Part shown: positions 43,001-50,466 of the stretch, piece by piece
How the letters are laid out: every line of letters begins with the position of its first letter
Numbering within the stretch: position 1 is the stretch's first letter
Assembly: GCA_026399755.1 (NCBI GenBank)
Contig: JAPLQI010000050.1
Span: 1 to 64,000, forward strand
Reading direction: 5' to 3'
Length of the DNA: 64,000 nucleotides
Source: Pseudomonadota bacterium
GTDB taxonomy: Bacteria; Pseudomonadota; Gammaproteobacteria; Burkholderiales; Chitinibacteraceae
Notes under the pieces: generated by a model
The model's input: only the letters and a program-made list of their open reading frames with translations
What the model was told of the DNA's origin: nothing
The model's database searches: none
Program-made: the position numbers and the translations under genes

Positions 43001-43600
43001 GTTATGTGTAATTTTAAAAATGGCTTAAAATATAGGTTTTAAATTTTTACATGAAAAAATTTCGTGAAAAATTATGATATTTTTTCTTCTAAAATCCGAT
43101 TTTTTTGCATTAAAAAAATGAGGCTAGATAATACCAGTTAAGATAAACGGTATTTTTATCCGTTCGTCTAAAGTAGTGTTTTCACTATGTTACGCCGTAA
43201 CGATAGGGGCAAGACTGGCTATTAAAATAGCGAGCAAATGTAAAATTTAAGGGAAGTTCTTTTTATTTAAATCAAAAATGGAACAGTGTGGAACACGCTT
43301 AAGACAAAAACACCACACACCGCATAAATGCTAGGTTTGTGTGTTCCATTGACAAAAAACAGAAACGGAACATTTAGAACGCCTAGATTTGCATTTGATG
43401 GCTTTAATTGAAGAAGTTAGATCAAGACCAGCACGGCCAGTGCTAAAAAATTAATAGACTTTTTAGTGCTGCTTTCCTGCGAGCTGCATTTGCAACTGAC
43501 CATGTAATTTATTTTTAGTAGTATGCGGTATAGCTAGGGATAGTCCGGCCAGACGAAAACGGGAAACCTTCACCCGCTGCCCTTGCTTCTTCTTATTGAG
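43001..43600. other. Non-coding iteron and leader region
   Basis: No coding frame is supported. More GGAACA-type hexamers lie at 43280, 43290, 43342 (reverse) and 43377. They may be binding sites of the element's replication or regulatory protein. The last 150 bp hold the leader of the next gene. Confidence 0.5.
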
Positions 43601-43623
43601 GGTTACTTGTTGAAGGGCAAGTA

Positions 43624-44679
43624 ATGCGTATAAAAAAAATCCACAGTGCACGTGATTTACCGCAATGGTTTTCTTTAGAAAGTTACAAAGCCTCAGAATA
43701 TTTTGAAGCGGCTGAATGGGCTTGTGCTATTTATCATCGACTTCAAGATAAAGACCGTCACGGTAAGGGAAAAAATGAAGATGGGGCGCATTACTGGCTT
43801 TATGAAAAGGCGCATGGCCCTCGCTGGGAGGTGGGCTTTCGTCATGCTAATTATCATAAAGCCGTATGTGAAATATCAAGAGGATTTGAAAATATTGAGA
43901 ATGACACAAATGGAGTTGTAACGGCCTTTGGCCCGAATATTCCACATGATGACTTGAGTGAGCATTACCAGCAAAGATTTGGTGAAATTCAAAAAAAACA
44001 TATCACCTCAGAGCGTGATTTATTGTCTTCATTAAATTCAACAGAAATTAGCATGGTGTTACATCGTCCAACCTTAACGGGGCATCCTGCTGTTGAATTT
44101 GCATCGAGATACTCAATATTTGGTGCATATTTCAGCTCAAAGCACAAAGAAAAAATTGATTACTATTTTAAAAAATTAAAAGAAAAAACGTACTTAGATG
44201 AAAGTATTGGATTTAACATCCCCCTTACTGCTTTCGATAAAAATAGAGAAGAAGATTTAAGAAATGCTAGTAATTTTTTATCAAAACCATACGATGAAAC
44301 AGGCTTTGGTCTCGTTGAAGTTGATCCTTCGGCAAGTGACGAGCAAATAATTTTTGAATTTAAAAATTGGCTAGCCAAGTGGCGTAAAGAAATGCAAAGC
44401 AAAACACCTTCATATAATTTCACAAATGAAGACTTTAATAAATGGCACGTGTATAGACTACTTGCATACTTTGACCTGTCTTACTGGGCCGAGTTAGAGG
44501 GAGTTAAAATTGCAGATGCAGCAATGTTTGACGCACTCTTTCCCAATGAAAATGCAGGAGGAGTAAATAGCTTTAATGACCGTATAAAGCGCCAAAAAGC
44601 ATGGATCAATAAAGTATTTACTTATGAAACGGCAAGGTCTTTAGAAGCTCAATCAGGGAAATTAATACCATTAAGCTAA
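43624..44679 (+). CDS. DUF6387-like protein of integrated element
   Basis: 351 residues, cytosolic, with the opening RDLPQWFSLESYKASEYFEAAEW and a C-terminal helical region (FNKWHVYRLLAYFDLSYWAELEGV). This resembles DUF6387 proteins, common cargo of integrases' neighbourhoods and of unknown function. Its composition is AT-rich relative to the following replication genes. It has its own strong terminator, so it is a separate transcription unit and may be cargo. Confidence 0.55.
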   Translation: MRIKKIHSARDLPQWFSLESYKASEYFEAAEWACAIYHRLQDKDRHGKGKNEDGAHYWLYEKAHGPRWEVGFRHANYHKAVCEISRGFENIENDTNGVVTAFGPNIPHDDLSEHYQQRFGEIQKKHITSERDLLSSLNSTEISMVLHRPTLTGHPAVEFASRYSIFGAYFSSKHKEKIDYYFKKLKEKTYLDESIGFNIPLTAFDKNREEDLRNASNFLSKPYDETGFGLVEVDPSASDEQIIFEFKNWLAKWRKEMQSKTPSYNFTNEDFNKWHVYRLLAYFDLSYWAELEGVKIADAAMFDALFPNENAGGVNSFNDRIKRQKAWINKVFTYETARSLEAQSGKLIPLS

Positions 44680-44703
44680 GCCTTTCGACTGTCAATAAGA
44701 AAA

Positions 44704-44740
44704 AACAGGGGAAAACCAAGACGGTTTTCCCCTGTTTGTT
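44704..44740 (+). terminator. Strong hairpin after DUF6387-like gene
   Basis: A perfect 14-bp stem (44704-44717 with 44723-44736) with a 5-base loop. TTTGTTT follows the stem. Confidence 0.9.
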
Positions 44741-44865
44741 TCAGGGTAAAGTTTAGCCTTTTCTTCCCTTACTGATTTGCTTACTGTACTTTTTTTATTG
44801 ATGCAATATTGCACTCGTCAAGCAGCGCCCGCTGCCTTCCGCAACCATTCAAGGTAACGACGAGA

Positions 44866-45069
44866 ATGCAATATACGATAGAAAGGCTCCTCCCTTCCGA
44901 AGCCGCCAAGCTACTTGGCAAAGCAGAAAGCACCCTTGCCCGTGAACGATCACGCGGCACAGGGTGTGCCTATTTAAAGGTAAATGGCCGCGTTCGCTAT
45001 TTAAAATCTGACATTGACGCATACCTGGCAAAGCACAGCCAATCTGTGCAACCTAAGGCAGATCAATAA
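44866..45069 (+). CDS. Small helix-turn-helix (excisionase-like) protein
   Basis: 67 residues from MQYTIERLLPSEAAKLLGK with AAGG upstream. The LLPSEAAKLLGKAESTLARE block followed by NGRVRYLKSDIDAYLA is the winged-helix layout of MerR-type excisionases and HTH_17 regulators. Its stop overlaps the next start (TAATG). It probably controls excision or the early operon. Confidence 0.7.
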   Translation: MQYTIERLLPSEAAKLLGKAESTLARERSRGTGCAYLKVNGRVRYLKSDIDAYLAKHSQSVQPKADQ

Positions 45070-45317
45070 TGGCGGCTAAAGTTATTTCCTTGCCCAGCCA
45101 GCCTACGGCCCAGCCAGCACAGCCCCTTGCTTTGATTAAGTTGCCTGAGGTCTTAAGGCGTACTGCGCTGGGCAAAACAACCATCTATACGCTGATTAAA
45201 TCCGGTGAATTTCCGGCTCAAATTTCTTTGGGTGGTAAATCAGTGGCGTTTATCGAATCAGAAGTTAATCAGTGGATTAGTGACCGTATTAGCGCGGCGC
45301 GTGGGGTGGCGGCATGA
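45069..45317 (+). CDS. AlpA family transcriptional regulator
   Basis: 82 residues. LIKLPEVLRRTALGKTTIYTLIKSGEFPAQISLGGKSVAF and the EVNQWISDRI ending match phage AlpA-type regulators, which in P4-like elements switch on the integrase or late genes. A start-stop overlap links it to both neighbours. Confidence 0.82.
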   Translation: MAAKVISLPSQPTAQPAQPLALIKLPEVLRRTALGKTTIYTLIKSGEFPAQISLGGKSVAFIESEVNQWISDRISAARGVAA

Positions 45318-45517
45318 CGCCCAATCAATTACTGGCCCGTTTTCCCCAGCTTCAGGCGGCTGAACCACTCGCGGCGGCGGCTTTACAGCAAGCCTCTGTA
45401 CTGGCCGCTAATGTTCCCGCCTCTGTGGCCCTATTAGCAGCAGCTATATTAATGGCCGCCACGTTGACAGCGCCAAACCAAAACAACATGAATCAAAGCC
45501 AAGGATCAAAAGAATGA
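45314..45517 (+). CDS. Small alanine-rich protein
   Basis: 67 residues, not recognised. It overlaps both neighbours by 4 bp (ATGA), so it is read within the operon. A hydrophobic, alanine-rich helix (about 33-57, VAASVALLAAAILMAATL-like) could span a membrane. Confidence 0.5.
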   Translation: MTPNQLLARFPQLQAAEPLAAAALQQASVLAANVPASVALLAAAILMAATLTAPNQNNMNQSQGSKE

Positions 45518-46149
45518 GCAGTTTAGGATTAAATCTAAGTTCTAATGCGGATGTTTCTACCTTGCCAAGCCTTGCCTTTGATAATGGCACAGTACATCTA
45601 CCTAAAGCATGGCATGTATTGCCTATGCTTGAATTGCCAACATTAGCCCCTAATGGCCGTAAATTACGTTTTCTTGAATTGGCGGATCATTTTATTGAGC
45701 CAGTATTATTAATCCCCCAAGATGCAGAAAACGATCAAGACCTTAATTGTAAAATATTGCCTCCCTATAACACCTTGGAAGCCTTCTTTTTAATTCAAGG
45801 TTTAGATAATGAGCTTATGCCTTTTATTTTGCCGCTTACCGTTGCTAAAAACCTAGCCGATTGTGGGTGGATTAAGGGCTGGCAATATATAGACAGTCAT
45901 TTAGTACGAGCATCAATTACAGAGGGTGGGCTAGAAAATCTATTTCCAACGGCATTTGAAACAGAAAGTTATGATTTAAGCCATAAATGGCCGTTAATGC
46001 CGTGGTCTTATTTGAATCACTACTATCTAGGCGCATTAGATAAACATGTAGAAACAAACTGTGTATTAGACGAGCAATTAGCATCCATTCAATTAGTAGA
46101 AGACGTTAAAGAGCTAGTTTCTGTTTTACCTAAGGAGGGTTTGCATTGA
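45514..46149 (+). CDS. Element protein of unknown function
   Basis: 211 residues, acidic, soluble, not recognised. No catalytic motif, cysteines few. Overlaps both neighbours by 4 bp and ends with AAGGAGG, which serves as the ribosome site of the next gene. Its AT-rich composition contrasts with the GC-richer genes that follow. Confidence 0.6.
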   Translation: MSSLGLNLSSNADVSTLPSLAFDNGTVHLPKAWHVLPMLELPTLAPNGRKLRFLELADHFIEPVLLIPQDAENDQDLNCKILPPYNTLEAFFLIQGLDNELMPFILPLTVAKNLADCGWIKGWQYIDSHLVRASITEGGLENLFPTAFETESYDLSHKWPLMPWSYLNHYYLGALDKHVETNCVLDEQLASIQLVEDVKELVSVLPKEGLH

Positions 46150-46856
46150 AACCGATTACGCAAGGCCATATTGTGCCGTTTGCCTTGGGTGGCATTGAGG
46201 CGATTACAGCCGGTGAAGCGATGTTTGTTTCTGTCCGTCATCTTTGTGATGCTTTTGGGATTGCTGTAGAACCACAGCGCCGAAAGCTAGAGAGTAATCC
46301 GCGTTGGAGTTGCGCTCATATGGTGGCAACTGCTGCGGATGGCAAAGCCTATCAAATGCTCACGTTACCGCTTGAACAAGTACCCGCATTTTTAAACTCG
46401 ATTAATACCAACAAGGTTAATGCAGAAGTACGGCAAGCTTTGCTTGATTATCAGGATGAATGCACCAAGGCGCTATATTCCTACTGGACAACCGGCAAAG
46501 CAGAACAGCAAACCTTATCGGCACAGATGGCCTTTCAGATTGCCGACACACTGGCGGTGTTTAAAGACGAATACGCGGCTATTTATGGCAAGGCGGCGGA
46601 TGCGGTGCCGCATTCTGGCTTGTATGCCAAGATTCAGAGCTGCTTAAATCAGGTGGTATGCGGTGCCGATCGCCTGCCCGAACGGCTGGCCCGTCAAGCC
46701 TTGCCTAAAGTGGCGCTTGATCGGCTCAAAGACGCGGGAAAAATGCTGCGTAAGTTGTTTATTCAAGGGGTAAAGCTCAAGGATGCGGCTAAGCAATTGC
46801 ATAGCGCCTTTCCTGATCCGGTACTTAAGATTGAAACAACGGTAACGCTAGCATGA
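46146..46856 (+). CDS. Phage antirepressor-like protein (P22_AR_N domain)
   Basis: 236 residues from a TTG start with AAGGAGG upstream. The N-terminal domain (VPFALGGIEAITAGEAMFVSV to QVPAFLNSINTNKV, about 8-95) matches the P22 antirepressor N-terminal family. The C-terminal part is a lysine-rich helical domain. Such proteins inactivate phage repressors. It is the last gene of the leftmost element operon and converges on the toxin-antitoxin genes. Confidence 0.78.
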   Translation: MKPITQGHIVPFALGGIEAITAGEAMFVSVRHLCDAFGIAVEPQRRKLESNPRWSCAHMVATAADGKAYQMLTLPLEQVPAFLNSINTNKVNAEVRQALLDYQDECTKALYSYWTTGKAEQQTLSAQMAFQIADTLAVFKDEYAAIYGKAADAVPHSGLYAKIQSCLNQVVCGADRLPERLARQALPKVALDRLKDAGKMLRKLFIQGVKLKDAAKQLHSAFPDPVLKIETTVTLA

Positions 46857-46857
46857 G

Positions 46858-47160
46858 CTACGCTATCGGCTTATCTTCCATCGAATCAGGCAAAGGGAAA
46901 ACAACCCGTCCTTCCCCTGCGAGCATCTGCTTTACCGATTCAAGCAATTCCGCGCCAATATCCCGCTGTGCATCGCGGGCTAATAATTCCGCTTCAGTCA
47001 TTGGCGTTTTAGATGGCGCTTGGCTGATTCCTGCCTTGTTTCGGGCGTCAGGAAGCGTCACGGTCGTGGCGCGAGCGCTGCAATCGGCCCTCATTTCTCT
47101 GACTGATTGCAGTAAATCGGCTTGGAATTGCACTAATTCCTTATCTGCTTTTTGGCTCAT
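46858..47160 (-). CDS. Chimeric antitoxin-like protein without HTH
   Basis: 100 residues. Residues 1-47 (KELVQFQADLLQSVREM, NKAGISQA) parallel the start of the NadS-type antitoxin at 47461-47742. The following HTH core is absent. Instead a second antitoxin-like beginning follows (MTEAELLARDAQRDIGAELL, ESVKQMLAGEGRVVF). It therefore looks like a fusion of two antitoxin N-termini after a deletion. It starts one base after higA and may be non-functional for DNA binding. Confidence 0.55.
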   Translation of the reverse strand: MSQKADKELVQFQADLLQSVREMRADCSARATTVTLPDARNKAGISQAPSKTPMTEAELLARDAQRDIGAELLESVKQMLAGEGRVVFPLPDSMEDKPIA

Positions 47161-47161
47161 T

Positions 47162-47464
47162 TCAAGCCGCCTTGGGGATAACTTCTTGGCTGATTTTCTT
47201 GGCGCTGGTCGCGGCGGCAATCTTCAAATCATAGGCGGATTGCAGATTAAGCCAGCTTTGCGCGTCCCCGCCGAAATACTGAGCCAAGCGCAAGGCGGTA
47301 TCTGCGCTAATGCTACGGCGCTCACGCACAATGTCATGAATCCTCGTAGCGGGAACGTGCAAGGCCATAGCCAAGGCGCGGGCACTCATTCCCAGCGAGA
47401 TAAGGTAGTCTTCACGCAAAATTTCCCCAGCATGAATGGGGCGCATACCGTTGATAGGATTCAC
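47162..47464 (-). CDS. higA: HigA family addiction-module antitoxin
   Basis: 100-residue Xre-type HTH protein opening MRPIHAGEILREDYL, with the HTH MSARALAMALHVPATRIHDIV and the LAQYFGGDAQSWLNLQ ending typical of HigA/VapI. No HigB of its usual kind is adjacent; the only toxin in the operon is the RelE/HigB-2-like one two genes upstream. It overlaps the NadS-type gene by 4 bp. Confidence 0.85.
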   Translation of the reverse strand: MNPINGMRPIHAGEILREDYLISLGMSARALAMALHVPATRIHDIVRERRSISADTALRLAQYFGGDAQSWLNLQSAYDLKIAAATSAKKISQEVIPKAA

Positions 47465-47742
47465 GCCACAAGCCGCCGCAATACATCGGGGCTATCTTCT
47501 GCGATTCTGAGCAAGGTTTGCGCGGCCTTGGAAGGTGAACGAGCGCCTTGTTCCCATGCTTGCACGGTTCTGGCTGATACGCCCAACAAAGCGGCAAATG
47601 CGGCTTGGCTAATTCCCGCCTTACTGCGGGTTGCTGCAACGGCTGAAAGCGGGACTACTGTGGTTCGTGCTGCACGCCCTGCATTCATTTCTTTCACAGA
47701 TTGCATTAAATTGGCTTGGAATTGTTCAAGTTCCTTATCCAT
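47461..47742 (-). CDS. NadS/HigA-2-type antitoxin
   Basis: 93 residues. The N-terminal helix (LEQFQANLMQSVKEM) would wrap the toxin, and the C-terminal HTH (SQAAFAALLGVSARTVQAWEQGARSP) would bind the operator. It overlaps the toxin gene by 8 bp, which is the usual toxin-first order of this class. Confidence 0.85.
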   Translation of the reverse strand: MDKELEQFQANLMQSVKEMNAGRAARTTVVPLSAVAATRSKAGISQAAFAALLGVSARTVQAWEQGARSPSKAAQTLLRIAEDSPDVLRRLVA

Positions 47743-48049
47743 TTTTCACCTCTTGAGCGAGTTGGTTCAAAAATTCAGTGGGCAAGTTATCAAACTTGGC
47801 TTTGGTGTAGACAATCAGCAGCCACAGATGACCGTCTGCGGTTTGGCTGTAGTAGATAACACGCGCCCCGCCGCGTTTCCCCATGCCATTACGCCCCCAT
47901 CGCACTTTACGCAAGCCGCTTGTACCTTGGATAACATCGCCCGCCAAGGGATTGTTAGCCAGCCAAGCAATAAAGCTTTCTCGTTCGTCATTGCGCCAAA
48001 TATCGGCGGCGCAACGAATAAACATATCGGTTTCAATCACAGTCATCAT
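47735..48049 (-). CDS. RelE/ParE (HigB-2-like) toxin
   Basis: 104 residues with the RelE-type core (GLRKVRWGRNGMGKRGGARVIYY to LWLLIVYTKAKFDNLP). Basic residues in the middle and the C-terminal tyrosine region fit an mRNA interferase acting at the ribosome. It is the first gene of a four-gene operon behind a palindromic operator. Confidence 0.88.
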   Translation of the reverse strand: MMTVIETDMFIRCAADIWRNDERESFIAWLANNPLAGDVIQGTSGLRKVRWGRNGMGKRGGARVIYYSQTADGHLWLLIVYTKAKFDNLPTEFLNQLAQEVKNG

Positions 48050-48058
48050 GGTTTGAGT

Positions 48059-48075
48059 GTACTACAGCGTAGTAC
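48059..48075. promoter_or_regulatory. Toxin-antitoxin operator palindrome
   Basis: GTACTAC, a 3-base spacer, and GTAGTAC form a perfect 7-3-7 inverted repeat 10 bp upstream of the toxin start. This is the place and symmetry expected for autorepression by the toxin-antitoxin complex. Confidence 0.75.
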
Positions 48076-48403
48076 CCACTTACAAGCCGCGTCCGTCCGC
48101 CTCGGTGTTGCGTCGGTTTTAAATTTGCTTGACGCAAGCCACAAGCTTGCCTATATTGGCCGCGCTGCACTCACTAGTGCAGTCGGGATTGGACTCCCGA
48201 ACTACAAGGCGGACAAACCGCTACCCTGCGGTATTTTTACGTCCGTCAACACTATAGCTGCGTCCTTTATGGCAGGCTGTCGTGGGGGCTACTTCGGTAG
48301 CGCCGGTTTCCTTGTAGCCGGTAGTCCAACCCTACTACGGCCTGCCACCTTCGATTGGACTCGAAGCGGCGGGTTACTTAAACCCTACAAGGAAGCATTC
48401 ACC
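48076..48403 (+). other. Structured leader region upstream of small membrane protein
   Basis: About 330 bp rich in local inverted repeats (for example GGCAGGCTG/CGGCCTGCC and GACTCCCGA/TCGGACTC-type pairs). The plus frame is open throughout, and translates into a segment reminiscent of ash-family leaders of P4-like prophages. I could not settle whether it is translated or a regulatory RNA. It also holds the promoter of the divergent toxin operon. Confidence 0.35.
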
Positions 48404-48553
48404 ATGCCCAAGCACGCCCGTACCCTACTTTCCTATAGCAGCATTATTGCTCTTACCCTTGCTTTCGAGCGTGGCGCGTCTGTGGCCGTCATTCTGGCTA
48501 CGCTAGCGACTTTTGCGCTGGTGCATGCGATTGGAGGGGCTAGCCATGAATAA
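48404..48553 (+). CDS. 49-residue membrane protein of integrated element
   Basis: MPKHARTLLSYSSIIAL to the end, with an AAGGAAG ribosome site. A hydrophobic helix spans about 27-43. The frame is the tail of a long open frame, but codon use and the ribosome site support this internal start. Its end overlaps the next start by 8 bp. Confidence 0.55.
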   Translation: MPKHARTLLSYSSIIALTLAFERGASVAVILATLATFALVHAIGGASHE

Positions 48554-48791
48554 CCTTTTAGACTTGCGCCAAGCCGTGACTGTCACGCATTCGATGGCTA
48601 ATGCCCATTTGGCAGCGGATGACTACACACCAACAGCCGCAACGGATATGTATGTATCCATCGCGGTGCAATTGGCGTTTGAATGCCTGCAAGGTGAGAA
48701 GCATCCGCAAGATTGCTACTTTCAAACCTTGCTAGCGCTGGACTATTTGCAGCCCGTGATGGCCTTGATTAAGGAGGCAAATCATGCGTAA
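48546..48791 (+). CDS. Small element protein (81 residues)
   Basis: From MNNLLDLRQAVTV. Soluble, mildly acidic, with no recognised domain. The frame overlaps both neighbours (8 bp each), so it belongs to a translationally linked chain of small genes leading to the primase. Confidence 0.6.
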   Translation: MNNLLDLRQAVTVTHSMANAHLAADDYTPTAATDMYVSIAVQLAFECLQGEKHPQDCYFQTLLALDYLQPVMALIKEANHA

Positions 48792-48906
48792 ACCTAGCCG
48801 TAATGCCAGCGCCAAAGCCCGCCACTTCGCCCTATTAAACACTGCATTACGTCGGCCCAAGCAAGAGCGCACTAAGCCCGCCTTTGCACGTATCCACACC
48901 CGTTAA
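48784..48906 (+). CDS. 40-residue basic protein
   Basis: MRKPSRNASAKARHFALLNT to the end; eleven Arg/Lys and two His in 40 residues, and no acidic residue except one Glu. AAGGAGG lies before the ATG within the previous gene. Short and unrecognised, but the position in the overlapping gene chain supports it. It might bind nucleic acid. Confidence 0.5.
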   Translation: MRKPSRNASAKARHFALLNTALRRPKQERTKPAFARIHTR

Positions 48907-48925
48907 AACTTAGGAATTTATCATC

Positions 48926-49456
48926 ATGGAAAAAATCGCTATTGGTATAGCGGGCGGGGATTCTTGCGCCCAAGATTCAGGATTTAGTGGCTATTCAAGC
49001 CGAGCCAGCCAGCCAAGTAAGCCCAAACGTAGCCGCAAAGTGAAACCGCATATTGAGCCTGAGCCGCTGGCCAGTGAGCAGGAAGCACCAATGCCAACCC
49101 GTTGGGGTTTGGAGGACTTAAAAGATGAGGATACGCGGCGCTTCTTTATGGCGTTTTCAGCGAGTCATTGTAATTCTAGCAATAACGCTACCGCCTTTAT
49201 CTTGTATGAATTTGAACAATTTAGCGCTGCGGATCGTCACGCTAACAAAGAGCGCAAACGGGCTTTGGATCAAGGCTTGTGTGATCTACTGATTGGCTTA
49301 GATCAGGCATCTAACTTAGTGGATGCGGTATCTGCATCAATGAGTAGTGAAGCCCCTTTAAATGATCGAGCTGTGGCTAGTGCCTTAAGCGGTATTGTTG
49401 GGATTCTGGATAAGCACACCCGTACCGCTGGTGAGCTGGTGGACCTGACACTATGA
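48926..49456 (+). CDS. Element protein of unknown function (176 residues)
   Basis: The N-terminal 50 residues are disordered and basic (SKPKRSRKVKPH). The rest is helical (LKDEDTRRFFMAFSASH to KHTRTAGELVDLTL). It overlaps the primase gene by 4 bp. Conserved position beside the primase suggests a replication accessory role, but nothing else shows it. Confidence 0.55.
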   Translation: MEKIAIGIAGGDSCAQDSGFSGYSSRASQPSKPKRSRKVKPHIEPEPLASEQEAPMPTRWGLEDLKDEDTRRFFMAFSASHCNSSNNATAFILYEFEQFSAADRHANKERKRALDQGLCDLLIGLDQASNLVDAVSASMSSEAPLNDRAVASALSGIVGILDKHTRTAGELVDLTL

Positions 49457-50466
49457 CAGCCCGCCTTGATATAGCGGCCCTTAAGGATGCGGCCCGTGAT
49501 CGCTGGCCACTTATCTTGCAAGCCGCCGGTGTGGATCTGGCTTTTCTTAAAAACAAGCACGGCCCATGCCCTATATGCGGTGGTAAAGACCGCTTTCGGT
49601 TTACCAACAAAGACGGGCGCGGCGGGCATATTTGTAATCAACACTGCCCTGATGGCGGTGACGGCTTCCGGCTGCTGATGGATTACCGCCAAACTGACTT
49701 TATCAGCGCGGCGCGGTTTGTAGCTGATGTATTGGGCGGCGCTGCGGTGGCAGCGATTGCACCCGATGCGGCGGCCATAGCAGAGCGCAAGGCATTAGAA
49801 GACGCAGAGCAACGGCGGGCATGGGAAAAAGCCAAGGCCGAGAACTTCGCCCTGTGGCATAGCAGCTTTCCTATTCAGGCCGGTAGCACCGTGGGCCTGT
49901 ATTTAAGGCATAGGGGGCTGGAATTAATCGACTATCCCAAGGCTTTACGCTTTAATCCGGCCCTGCCCTATTGGGATAAGGCGGACGGCAAGCTGATTAA
50001 GCTTGGCAACTATCCCGCGATGATTGCCGCCGTACAAGCGCCCAATGGCGATGCGGTGGCACTGCATAAAACCCATCTCCAAGCCAATGGCCACAAGGCC
50101 CAAGTCCCCAGCGTTAAAAAGTGGAGCGCTAAATCTGCCGATGCAAAAGGCACGGCGGTGCGCTTGTTTCCTGCTGCTGAGCGTATGGCAGTAGCAGAAG
50201 GCATTGAAACCGCCTTAGCCGTTTATAGCGCGAATGCCTTGCCGGTATGGGCGGGTTTATCGGCCTTTGGCGTGGCGGCGATGGTGTTGCCTGAGCTGGT
50301 GCAAGAGGTGTTTATTTTTGCCGACCATGACGAAAACCAAACCGGCCAAAAAGCAGCTAATCAACTGGCTGAACGACTGATAAGCCAAGGCAAAACTGTA
50401 AGAGTTTTATACCCAAGCATCGCCGGTGTGGATTGGCTGGATGTACTGACAGGAAACAAACATTAA
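49453..50466 (+). CDS. Zinc-finger/Toprim primase of integrated element
   Basis: 337 residues. An N-terminal P4-alpha-type zinc-binding domain (CPICGGKDRFRF, HICNQHC, residues 37-61) is followed by a linker helix and a Toprim domain with the catalytic Glu in VAEGIETALAVYSA and the Asp pair in VFIFADHDENQTG. It probably primes replication of the excised element. It overlaps the helicase gene by one base (TAATG). Confidence 0.85.
   Translation: MTARLDIAALKDAARDRWPLILQAAGVDLAFLKNKHGPCPICGGKDRFRFTNKDGRGGHICNQHCPDGGDGFRLLMDYRQTDFISAARFVADVLGGAAVAAIAPDAAAIAERKALEDAEQRRAWEKAKAENFALWHSSFPIQAGSTVGLYLRHRGLELIDYPKALRFNPALPYWDKADGKLIKLGNYPAMIAAVQAPNGDAVALHKTHLQANGHKAQVPSVKKWSAKSADAKGTAVRLFPAAERMAVAEGIETALAVYSANALPVWAGLSAFGVAAMVLPELVQEVFIFADHDENQTGQKAANQLAERLISQGKTVRVLYPSIAGVDWLDVLTGNKH

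Noticed and set aside
43186-43224. 12-codon frame in the iteron region
   Set aside because: Too short and without a ribosome site to support as a gene.
46853-48553. 566-codon open frame on the plus strand
   Set aside because: Its first two thirds are antisense to the well-supported toxin-antitoxin operon and match no family. Only its last 49 codons, with their own ribosome site, are kept.
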